Origin: an uncultured Clostridia bacterium
Lineage (GTDB): Bacteria > Bacillota > Clostridia > TANB77 > CAG-508
DNA: 38,842 bases
Direction: 5' to 3'
NCBI GenBank assembly: GCA_934162535.1
Contig: CAKPJC010000017.1
Location: forward strand, 1 to 38,842
In this document: positions 31,714 through 38,842 of the stretch, in pieces
How the letters are laid out: the number at the start of each line of letters is the position of its first letter
How positions within the stretch are numbered: the stretch's first letter is position 1
The notes under the pieces: model-generated
Told to the model about the DNA's origin: nothing
Seen by the model: the letters and a program-made list of their open reading frames with translations, nothing else
Databases searched by the model: none
Program-made: the position numbers and the translations under genes

Positions 31714-32874
31714 TTAATTCATGTAATCTCTTAGTTTTTTGCTTCTACTTGGATGTCTTAGTTTTCTTAATGCTTTTGCTTCTATTTGTCTTATTCTTTC
31801 TCTTGTTACATCAAATTCTTTTCCTACTTCTTCAAGTGTTCTTGCTTTTCCATCATCTAAGCCAAATCTTAATTTTAGTACTTTTGCTTCTCTTGGTGTT
31901 AGTGTTCCCATAACATCTTCTAGCTGTTCTCTTAGTAGTGTATATGATGCTGCATCATGTGGTGCTGGTGAATCTTCGTCTTGAATAAAATCTCCTAAAT
32001 GGCTGTCATCTTCTTCACCTATTGGTGTTTCTAATGATACTGGGTCTTGTGCAATTTTTTGAATTTCCATTACTTTTTCAACTGGTATGTCCATTTCTTT
32101 TGCTATTTCTTCTGGCGTTGGTTCTCTACCTAGTTGTTGTAATAGATGCCTTGATGTTCTTATTAGCCTATTTATTGTTTCTACCATGTGCACTGGTATT
32201 CTTATTGTTCTTGCTTGGTCAGCAATTGCTCTAGTTATTGCTTGTCTTATCCACCATGTAGCATATGTGCTGAATTTGAATCCTTTTGTGTAATCAAATT
32301 TTTCAACTGCTTTAATTAGTCCCATGTTCCCTTCTTGTATTAAGTCAAGGAATAACATTCCCCTACCTACATATTTTTTTGCTATACTTACTACAAGTCT
32401 TAGGTTTGCTTCTGCTAATTCTTGTTTTGCTTCTTCATCATTTTCTAGTATTCTTTTTGCAAGTTCAAGCTCTTTTTCATATGACAATAGTGGTATCTTT
32501 CCTATTTCTCTTAAATACATTCTTACTGGATCATCTACACTTACCCCTTCAAAACTGTTGTCTGTTATTTGATCAAGCTTTAGGTCTTCTACTTCTTTTA
32601 AGTCTTCAATGTCTGGCTCATCTTCAAATTCGTCATTTAATAGATTTACTCCCATTTCTTCAAATGCATCAAATACTTTGTCTATTTGGTCTGGGTTTGT
32701 GTCTTCTAATTCTTTCGCTAATTCTCCATATGTCATTTTGCCATTTTCTTTGGCTTTTTTTACAATGTCCTTTACTTTTTCAGTTTCTTGATTTCCATTT
32801 TTTATTTCTGCTGAAGTTTCTTTTACTTCATCTTTTTTGATTTCATTTGGTTTTTCTTCTTTATTATTCCCCAC
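31714..32874 (-). CDS. rpoD: RNA polymerase primary sigma factor (SigA/RpoD)
   Basis: 386 residues, starting at GTG (GGGGTGA ribosome binding site upstream). Acidic N-terminal region with a sigma-1.1-like segment (KMTYGELAKELEDTNPDQI), then region 1.2 DPVRMYLREIGKIPLLS, region 2 with DLIQEGNMGLIKAVEKFDY and FKFSTYATWWIRQAITRAI, region 3 TRIPVHMVE-like IRIPVHMVETINRL, and region 4 TLEEVGKEFDVTRERIRQIEAK. It directs housekeeping transcription and is consistent with the TTGACA/TATAAT promoters found here. It lies 13 bp downstream of dnaG, the classic macromolecular synthesis pair; rpsU is absent. Confidence 0.98.
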   Translation of the reverse strand: MGNNKEEKPNEIKKDEVKETSAEIKNGNQETEKVKDIVKKAKENGKMTYGELAKELEDTNPDQIDKVFDAFEEMGVNLLNDEFEDEPDIEDLKEVEDLKLDQITDNSFEGVSVDDPVRMYLREIGKIPLLSYEKELELAKRILENDEEAKQELAEANLRLVVSIAKKYVGRGMLFLDLIQEGNMGLIKAVEKFDYTKGFKFSTYATWWIRQAITRAIADQARTIRIPVHMVETINRLIRTSRHLLQQLGREPTPEEIAKEMDIPVEKVMEIQKIAQDPVSLETPIGEEDDSHLGDFIQDEDSPAPHDAASYTLLREQLEDVMGTLTPREAKVLKLRFGLDDGKARTLEEVGKEFDVTRERIRQIEAKALRKLRHPSRSKKLRDYMN

Positions 32875-32887
32875 AAAAAATTCACCC

Positions 32888-34675
32888 CTACTTAATTTTG
32901 GCTAATGATATTATTATATCACTTAATTCCTTACCTAATCTTTTTTTCTCTGTTTCTTCTTGCACTGTTTCTAATTGTTCTAATATTTCTTTCTTTTTTC
33001 TGTTTAATTTTTCTTTTTCGTATTTCTGTAATATATCTTCAATTGCTTTTTCTGTATTTTCAAACTCATAGTCCGTTGCCATAACCATTGTTATATGGTT
33101 TTTCATGTTATCATCAAATGTGTTTATTAGTTTGTTTATGTTACAGTCTTCTTTTTCTAGTTCTTTGTATATTTCTTCTGCTATTTTTCTGTTTATTTCT
33201 ATTCTAAAGTCTTTTGGCTCTAGTTTGCTTTTTATTATGTTAAATACTTTTTGGTTTGCATCTAATAATAATGCTATTATTGTGTTTTCCCTGTTTTCTA
33301 TATCTTTGTCTATTTCTATGTCTTTGTCCTTTTGGCTTTCTATTTTTGGTTGTATTATTTTTTTCTGCAATGTTTCTTCATTTCTTGAGTTTCGATATAT
33401 CAACTTGTTTACTTCTGCATATATTGCTTCTTTTGATATATTATAACCTTTTGCTATTTTTTCTATGTATATTTCTCTTTCTATTGTGCTTTCTACTTTT
33501 GATAGTATTTGAGATATTTCTCTTAGGAATTTTATTTTGTCTCCTGAGTTTTCTAAATTGTATTCTTTTTTTAGTTTTTTTACTTTGAATTCTACTAATG
33601 ATATAGCATTTTCCATTTCAAGCCTGAATCTTCCTTCTCCATATTTGACTATGTATTCATCAGGGTCTTTGGCTCCTTCTATTTGTAATACTCTCATATC
33701 ACACCCCATATTTTGAAGTATTTCCATTGACCTTGTTATTGCTGTTTGACCAGCTCCATCTGCATCAAATCCAAGTATTACTTGTTCTGTTGTTTTCCTT
33801 AGTAACCACCCTTGCTGTTCTGTTAGTGCTGTTCCTAATGCTCCTACAACATTTTTTACTCCTCTTTGATGTAGTGATATTACATCCATATATCCTTCTA
33901 CTATTAGTAGTTTTTTTGTTGCTTCTTTTTTTGCTAAGTTTAACCCAAATAGGTGCCTGCCTTTACTATATACTACATTTTCTGGTGAGTTTATGTATTT
34001 TGGTTTTGAGTCATCTAATACTCTACCTCCAAATGCTATTACTTTTCCCCTTGCATCACATATTGGAAACATTAGCCTATTTCTATATCTGTCTATATAT
34101 GTTCCGTTTGCATTTTTGTTTACTAACCCTGATTCTAGTATTTCTTTTTCTCCGAATCCTTGTTGCTTTAGTGCTTTGTATAGTTCATCAAATTTACCTG
34201 AATATCCTAACCTAAATGATTCTAATGTTTCTTTGTTTAGTTTTCGCTTTTTTATGTATTCTTGTGCAATTTTTGCTGTTGGCTTATATAGATTTTGATG
34301 ATAGTATTCAGCAGTAAATTCGTTCACTTTATATACTTTTGCTTTTAGTTCTTCTCTTATGCTGTCTTGTCCATTTTCTAGTACTGGCAATTGTATGTTT
34401 GCTTTTTCTGCAAGTGTTTCTATTGCTTCTTTGAATGTTATTCCTTCTATTTTCATTAGAAATGTGTATACATTTCCTCCTACTCCACAACCGAAACAGT
34501 GGAATATTTGTCTATCTGGAGACACAGAAAAAGAAGGAGATTTTTCATTGTGGAATGGACATAGCCCAAAGTAGTTTCTCCCTTTTCTTGATAAATGCAC
34601 ATATTGTGAAATTACACTTACTATATCATTGTTTTGTCTTACTTCTTCTACGATTTCTTCACTATATCTTGCCAT
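32888..34675 (-). CDS. dnaG: DNA primase
   Basis: 595 residues. N-terminal zinc-binding domain with C39, H42, C60 and C63 (CPFHNEKSPSFS, FHCFGCG). Catalytic core with TOPRIM segments LLIVEGYMDVISLHQ and LGFDADGAGQTA, and YRNRLMFPICDARGKVIAFGG. The C-terminal DnaB-interacting helical domain is present (FRIEINRKIAEEIYKELEKE). It makes RNA primers at the replication fork. GTGGAGGT precedes the ATG. The downstream gene is rpoD. Confidence 0.98.
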   Translation of the reverse strand: MARYSEEIVEEVRQNNDIVSVISQYVHLSRKGRNYFGLCPFHNEKSPSFSVSPDRQIFHCFGCGVGGNVYTFLMKIEGITFKEAIETLAEKANIQLPVLENGQDSIREELKAKVYKVNEFTAEYYHQNLYKPTAKIAQEYIKKRKLNKETLESFRLGYSGKFDELYKALKQQGFGEKEILESGLVNKNANGTYIDRYRNRLMFPICDARGKVIAFGGRVLDDSKPKYINSPENVVYSKGRHLFGLNLAKKEATKKLLIVEGYMDVISLHQRGVKNVVGALGTALTEQQGWLLRKTTEQVILGFDADGAGQTAITRSMEILQNMGCDMRVLQIEGAKDPDEYIVKYGEGRFRLEMENAISLVEFKVKKLKKEYNLENSGDKIKFLREISQILSKVESTIEREIYIEKIAKGYNISKEAIYAEVNKLIYRNSRNEETLQKKIIQPKIESQKDKDIEIDKDIENRENTIIALLLDANQKVFNIIKSKLEPKDFRIEINRKIAEEIYKELEKEDCNINKLINTFDDNMKNHITMVMATDYEFENTEKAIEDILQKYEKEKLNRKKKEILEQLETVQEETEKKRLGKELSDIIISLAKIK

Positions 34676-34780
34676 TTACCTCCACTCCTATATGATTTTA
34701 TTTATTTTTGTGCATAATTTAATATTCGACGTATTTTACATAATTCCCCCTTTTTGAGGCAATTTTTTACTATTGTATGC

Positions 34781-34808
34781 AAAAAAAGTTGGGCAACCAA
34801 CTTTTTTT
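34781..34808 (-). terminator. Intrinsic terminator after the GT-C-like gene
   Basis: Perfect 12-bp arms AAAAAAAGTTGG (34781-34792) and CCAACTTTTTTT (34797-34808), loop GCAA. It follows the stop at 34813 and separates the surface genes from dnaG. Confidence 0.85.
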
Positions 34809-34812
34809 ATTA

Positions 34813-36603
34813 TTATTTTAGTATGTCTCTTAGATATATTCTTTCTAATTTTATTTTGTCTCCTTGTTTTATTATCTTGTACATAGCATTTTGCTGTTCG
34901 CATATGTCTTGTCCAAATTCTACTTTTGTTTTTTCGCTGAATTGTTCATTCTCATTTAATACATATATATATGTGTATTCGTTTTTTAGTTGTTCTATTA
35001 TGTTGTCTGGTGTTGCTGTGTATTCAGGGTTTCCTAGTTTTGCCGGTATTATCTCGTATTCTGTTAGTTCTGTTACATAGTATTTGTCAAATATTTTGTC
35101 TGCTACTAAATATATTTTGTCATTTTCTTTTAGTATTGACACAAAGTTTTTTATTTGTCCGTATTTTTCTCTTTTATATCTAGCCATATCATTGTAATTA
35201 TCTATATAAATGTATTTATGTTGTATTGATTCAAATGGTAAAAATAACATTAGTATTGTTATTACATATATGATGTACTCTTTTTTTATTTTTTCAAATG
35301 CTATTAACATGTTTAAGAAAAATCCTGATAACAGTATACTTGACATATATCTACTGAAGCTTGCTAACATTCTTGCTTCTTCCTCATTAAATAATAGTAT
35401 ATATGGATATAACATTGATATTATATATATTATCATTATTATTGCCATTGCAATTTGTATTTTTAGTTTGTCTTTGTTTTTGTCCTTATTATATATCAAT
35501 ATTGCTAATGATAGGTATATTGCAAAACATGTTAGTACTGATAGCCCTTTTTCTGTTATTTTTTTTGTTCCGTTTTTTAGTTCATTTGCAAATTGTTGTA
35601 TTATTTGTATTTTTTCTTCTGTGGTATAGCTTTCTTTTCCTATTTCTCCCCAATTTAAGTTTGAATGGTCTATTGTTATTTTTGTATACCAACTTCCACA
35701 TATTATTAGTATTATTATTGCTGTTATTCCTATTTTTTTTAGTTCTTTTTTTGTTTTTTCTTTTCCTAATTCGCTTTTGCTTGTTATTTGCATTATTGTA
35801 TCCACAATTAATACCATTATTGTTAATAATATTCCTATATTTTTTGTTAGTGTTAATGCTATTAAATATGTTGTTAGTAATATTTTATCTTTTTTGTATA
35901 CTTGATACATACTTAGTGCTAATAGTACTCCTATAAATCCGTCTATTAGTATTTCTGTGTAAAAGTTATCGTAGAATATTAATGGCAAACATATTACCAT
36001 TGGTATTATTATTATTGATTTGGCAAGACTTTTATCCCACCTTATGTTTTTGAATATTGGCATTATCATTGATAGGTATAATATGCATTGTGCTGTTATT
36101 ATTGTGGATTCTGAATATTCTCCACTTAAGTTTACTAATATATATTGGAATGTTCCTGTAAATGGTGGATATTCATTAAATTGTATTATATTCCCTGTTG
36201 TTCCATAGTCATTGTATAGACACATATTTTTTACAGTTAGCCCCCAATGGTTAAATGTGTCATACATTTCAAATATTCTATTTTGATTTTCTATTATAAA
36301 TAATATCACTAATAACACATATATTAGTACTCCTGGTGTGAGTATTTGTTTTATCGTTTCTTTTCCTTTTTTGTTTTTTATGTTTTTTATTATTAGTTTT
36401 ATAAAGTATATTAGTAGTATTATCGTTGATAGTTTTAGGAATATTACTCCTAGTGCTAGGTTATTGAATAATCCAAATATGTATACTACTAGTATTATTC
36501 CTACTACTGCTATTGGTGTTGTTTCTTCTATTCTTTTTTGCAGTTTTATTGCTATTATGCTTGATATTATATATATCATTGTTATTATTATTATATATTC
36601 CAT
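34813..36603 (-). CDS. Polytopic membrane protein, GT-C glycosyltransferase-like
   Basis: 596 residues with about 12 hydrophobic segments in the first 450 and a soluble C-terminal part (about 465-596). An acidic/His motif, YDTFNHWGLTVKN (Asp115, His119), lies on the loop after the third or fourth helix, where GT-C enzymes carry their catalytic acidic residue. It may transfer a sugar from a lipid carrier to protein or polysaccharide outside the membrane. The family is not securely identified. It begins 20 bp after the pilin-like LRR gene, so both are likely one operon, and the LRR protein might be its substrate (speculative). Confidence 0.6.
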   Translation of the reverse strand: MEYIIIITMIYIISSIIAIKLQKRIEETTPIAVVGIILVVYIFGLFNNLALGVIFLKLSTIILLIYFIKLIIKNIKNKKGKETIKQILTPGVLIYVLLVILFIIENQNRIFEMYDTFNHWGLTVKNMCLYNDYGTTGNIIQFNEYPPFTGTFQYILVNLSGEYSESTIITAQCILYLSMIMPIFKNIRWDKSLAKSIIIIPMVICLPLIFYDNFYTEILIDGFIGVLLALSMYQVYKKDKILLTTYLIALTLTKNIGILLTIMVLIVDTIMQITSKSELGKEKTKKELKKIGITAIIILIICGSWYTKITIDHSNLNWGEIGKESYTTEEKIQIIQQFANELKNGTKKITEKGLSVLTCFAIYLSLAILIYNKDKNKDKLKIQIAMAIIMIIYIISMLYPYILLFNEEEARMLASFSRYMSSILLSGFFLNMLIAFEKIKKEYIIYVITILMLFLPFESIQHKYIYIDNYNDMARYKREKYGQIKNFVSILKENDKIYLVADKIFDKYYVTELTEYEIIPAKLGNPEYTATPDNIIEQLKNEYTYIYVLNENEQFSEKTKVEFGQDICEQQNAMYKIIKQGDKIKLERIYLRDILK

Positions 36604-36622
36604 GTTCTTTCGTTCCTGTTCT

Positions 36623-38008
36623 TTACATTTGTACTCCGTAATTTATAGTTGGGCTATTGCAACTTTCTCCCAACCATCTACTATTCCATTCTTCTGGTAT
36701 TGATGCTGCTTCTATATTTATTGTTTCTAATTTTTTACAATACCTTATTGCACTCTCTTCCATTTTTACAACGCTCTTTGGTATATTAATAGTTTTTAAT
36801 CCATAGCAAAATGATATTCCATTGTCCTCAATAGTCAGATTGCTTTCTTCATTTGTTTTAATATTTATTTTTGTTAAATTATTACACGATGTAATTGCAT
36901 ATGATTGAATTATATTTACACTTGGTGCAATCTCAATACTCTCTAAATTTTCACAATGTGCATATGCACGTTCCTCTATTTTTTTTATTCCCTCTGGAAC
37001 TATCTCATTATTTAATCTAGTACATCCATAAAAGGCTTGGGCACCTATATTAATAATATCACTTGGAATAATTGTGGTAACACACCCAGCAATTAATGTA
37101 TTAGTCTCGGTTTCAATAATAGCATTACAACTATATCTGCTATCATATTTAGAATTCATTTTATCAACAGTTATACTCTCTAGACCACTACAATATGCAA
37201 ATGCTCCATTTTCTATTTCTTGCACACTTGAAGGTATATCTATTTTTTTCAATTCCTGGCATTTATAGAATGCCCTTCCTCCAATCTTACTAGGTTTACC
37301 TTCAAAAACCACTTCTTGTACTCCAATTCCACCCCAAAAAGCATATCTTTCTATTATATCAATATTTCTTTGAATAACCACTTTCTTTATTGTTTCTTGG
37401 TAATATGACCAACCGCACCCATATCTTTCTCCTTTTGCACTAGAACGTGTGTTAGCTCCCCATATGCCCAATTCTTCTGTTTTATTCGAGCCAATACTTT
37501 TAACTTTTTTTCCATACAATTTATTAGGTACTATTAATGTTGTTAATTCTGGTAGCTTTTCGGCAGGTGGATTATAATTTAATAATGTAATTGTCCCATC
37601 TTCGTTATCCTCATATGTCCAATAATTTTGTTCTTCTTCTGATATTTCATAAGTAGTCAATTCTTCATTATGTACATTTTTGGTATCTATAAAAGTAATT
37701 TTTAGTTCATCTGAGTCTTCTCCTTCATCAACTATTGTTTTACCTATTCCTTCTATCTGGTCTAATGCTTTTTGTAAAGTGTCCTTGGTAAGTTCTTGGT
37801 CTTTTTTTGATACTTCCACCTTAGCTAATCCTATAACCTCGTTTTCTCTTGCAAATTCGGTTTCATGTTTTGCTTTTTTAGCTTGTTTTATTACTCCATT
37901 GTCTCCTTTTAATGAATGTACGCTTATACTCGCTAAAATCAATAATACAACTATTGTAACTACAAGTGCTATTAATGTAATACCTTCTGTATTTTTTATT
38001 TTTTTCAT
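36623..38008 (-). CDS. Pilin-like N-terminus fused to BspA-type leucine-rich repeats
   Basis: 461 residues from the ATG at 38008, preceded by GGGAGGA. The N-terminus is a class III/type IV prepilin-like signal: KNTEG, cleavage expected after Gly9, then ITLIALVVTIVVLLILASIS. The mature position 5 is Ala instead of the conserved Glu. A linker with helical, acidic character follows (about 40-150). Residues about 165-450 carry LRR_5 (BspA-like) repeats, for example AFYKCQELKKIDIPSSVQEI, GAFAYCSGLESITV and AFYGCTRLNN. Repeats of this type occur on adhesins. The protein is probably on the cell surface, anchored by its N-terminal helix. Confidence 0.85.
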   Translation of the reverse strand: MKKIKNTEGITLIALVVTIVVLLILASISVHSLKGDNGVIKQAKKAKHETEFARENEVIGLAKVEVSKKDQELTKDTLQKALDQIEGIGKTIVDEGEDSDELKITFIDTKNVHNEELTTYEISEEEQNYWTYEDNEDGTITLLNYNPPAEKLPELTTLIVPNKLYGKKVKSIGSNKTEELGIWGANTRSSAKGERYGCGWSYYQETIKKVVIQRNIDIIERYAFWGGIGVQEVVFEGKPSKIGGRAFYKCQELKKIDIPSSVQEIENGAFAYCSGLESITVDKMNSKYDSRYSCNAIIETETNTLIAGCVTTIIPSDIINIGAQAFYGCTRLNNEIVPEGIKKIEERAYAHCENLESIEIAPSVNIIQSYAITSCNNLTKINIKTNEESNLTIEDNGISFCYGLKTINIPKSVVKMEESAIRYCKKLETINIEAASIPEEWNSRWLGESCNSPTINYGVQM

Positions 38009-38049
38009 CTTTTGAGTCCTCCCTTTGTTTTTTCTTTTATTATGACCAT

Positions 38050-38079
38050 AATATATCATATTTAGTATTATAAAATCAA
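38050..38079 (-). promoter_or_regulatory. Promoter of the pilin-LRR gene
   Basis: Minus strand TTGATT (38074-38079), 18-nt spacer, TATATT (38050-38055), about 40 bp upstream of the ATG. Confidence 0.55.
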
Positions 38080-38102
38080 TAAATTAAGATGTTTTTATAT
38101 TA

Positions 38103-38130
38103 AAAAATAGACAACCTTGGTTGCCTATTT
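38103..38130 (-). terminator. Intrinsic terminator after the Rpn-family gene
   Basis: Arms of 13 bp (38103-38115 and 38118-38130) with one mismatch, core CAACC/GGTTG, U-run on the minus strand. It lies 22 bp after the stop at 38152. Confidence 0.75.
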
Positions 38131-38151
38131 TAGTATCTTTTACATTAAATT

Positions 38152-38842
38152 TTATTTTTCAATTTTTATTTTTTCAATCTCTTCTTTACTAAGTTCTGTT
38201 AGTTCCATTATCTCTTCCATTGGCATATTTTTTGCTTTCATTTTCTTAGCTATTTCTATTTTCTTCTGTTTTTCTCCAATTGATATTCCCTCTTCTTTTG
38301 CCAATCTTGTTTGTACTTCTTGATCCATTAATGCTAATGCTCTTTTTTCCACTATTTCTTGAAAATCTTTGTCCCCACTCAAATATTCTAATTCTTTTCT
38401 AGCTTGTTTAAAATATTTGTTATTTTCATACATCATTTTTTCTAACCTCCCATCCTCTGGGTCATTGATAAAACTCATCCATTGTGCTAGTTCGTCTGTT
38501 TGTATTTCTATATCTTTTACCTTTGGAATTTCTAATACATGCACTTGAAACTTGTCTGTTAGTACTGAGTCTGTTTCTTTATCTTCTCTTAGTGACCAAC
38601 TTGTGTGGTATCTGGAAATTTCTTTTATTTCATCTAGTTTATAACATGTTATTAGTACTGCTATTGTTGGCTTTATTTTTGAATAGTCTTCTCCTCTTTC
38701 GAGTTTGTTGATGTAATTCATTGACCAATATTGTAACATTCTATCTGGCATATGTTTATATGGCAATACTTGAAGCTCTATGTTACATTCTTCTCCATCA
38801 TTAAATTTTGCTCGTATGTCTAATATACATGTTTTTAGTCCT
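38152..38842 (-). CDS. Rpn-family recombination-promoting nuclease / PD-(D/E)XK transposase-like (partial)
   Basis: The frame is open to the right edge, so the N-terminus lies outside the window; a TTG at 38766 is not the real start. The visible part begins LKTCILDIRAKFNDGEECNI and continues ELQVLPYKHMPDRMLQYWS, matching the PD-(D/E)XK family core: Asp in LDIRAKF and ELQ as the ExQ variant. Then come YINKLERGEDYSKIKPTIAV and the C-terminal family pattern with HVLEIPK and a helical tail. Rpn-type proteins are DNA endonucleases that promote recA-independent recombination and are widely duplicated in gut bacteria. A terminator follows. Confidence 0.88.
   Translation of the reverse strand, partial: GLKTCILDIRAKFNDGEECNIELQVLPYKHMPDRMLQYWSMNYINKLERGEDYSKIKPTIAVLITCYKLDEIKEISRYHTSWSLREDKETDSVLTDKFQVHVLEIPKVKDIEIQTDELAQWMSFINDPEDGRLEKMMYENNKYFKQARKELEYLSGDKDFQEIVEKRALALMDQEVQTRLAKEEGISIGEKQKKIEIAKKMKAKNMPMEEIMELTELSKEEIEKIKIEK

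Noticed and set aside
1..38842. CRISPR arrays, riboswitches, rRNA genes and phage structural genes
   Set aside because: I looked for regularly spaced repeats, conserved riboswitch cores and rRNA or virion proteins and saw none.

Overview
The window is AT-rich DNA (below 30% GC in the stretches counted by hand) from a low-GC Gram-positive bacterium, most likely an uncultured gut-type member of the Clostridia. The evidence is the dnaG-rpoD pair, the ireB-ruvX-yrzB cluster, a sortase, G5/3D and GH73 wall hydrolases, LemA/HtpX, and many AGGAGG ribosome binding sites with TTGACA/TATAAT promoters. Almost all genes lie on the minus strand. Only three (7610-8398, lemA, htpX) are on the plus strand.

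Layout. 1-700: the remnant of a RhuM-type gene at the left edge, then about 460 bp without an intact gene. 711-6209 (read leftwards): a small two-helix exported protein, a CpaE/TadZ-like ATPase-fold protein with two AT-hook motifs and a broken P-loop, a membrane GAF plus degenerate GGDEF protein, then ireB, ruvX, a DUF1292 protein and a membrane protein. 6302-9396: a G5/SH3/GH73 glucosaminidase, a divergent plus-strand membrane protein and a helical protein of unknown function. 9513-15758: the accessory region. A decayed sprT-like copy (9513-9892) and an intact one (13603-14220) flank a compact minus-strand operon: MazG-like pyrophosphohydrolase, helix-hairpin-helix glycosylase-fold protein, SPASM-type radical SAM enzyme, a 21-residue lysine-rich peptide, and a second SPASM radical SAM enzyme with an apparent N-terminal RiPP recognition element. 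An IS3-family element follows. 15805-16060: tRNA-Val, tRNA-Asp and tRNA-Phe behind a consensus promoter.

16164-22262: M15 peptidase with a peptidoglycan-binding domain, sortase, a large membrane-anchored extracellular protein, rlmB and lepA. 22385-25136: a YabE-like G5/3D protein, then plus-strand lemA and htpX. 25177-34675: smc, a two-component system, a GC-richer lipoprotein gene that looks acquired, rpoD and dnaG. 34813-38842: a GT-C-like membrane protein, a pilin-like protein fused to BspA-type leucine-rich repeats, and a Rpn-family nuclease that runs off the right edge.

The best candidate for an undescribed system is the operon at 10202-13463. It has its own promoter, which overlaps a perfect 8-bp inverted repeat. 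Its first genes overlap by 11 bp each, it carries a precursor-sized peptide directly upstream of an enzyme with a likely RiPP recognition domain, and 380-bp direct repeats bracket it and could excise it. The pairing of nucleotide-pool and DNA-glycosylase-fold proteins with peptide-modifying radical SAM enzymes matches no pathway I can name. The CpaE-like/AT-hook/degenerate GGDEF cluster is a second candidate.
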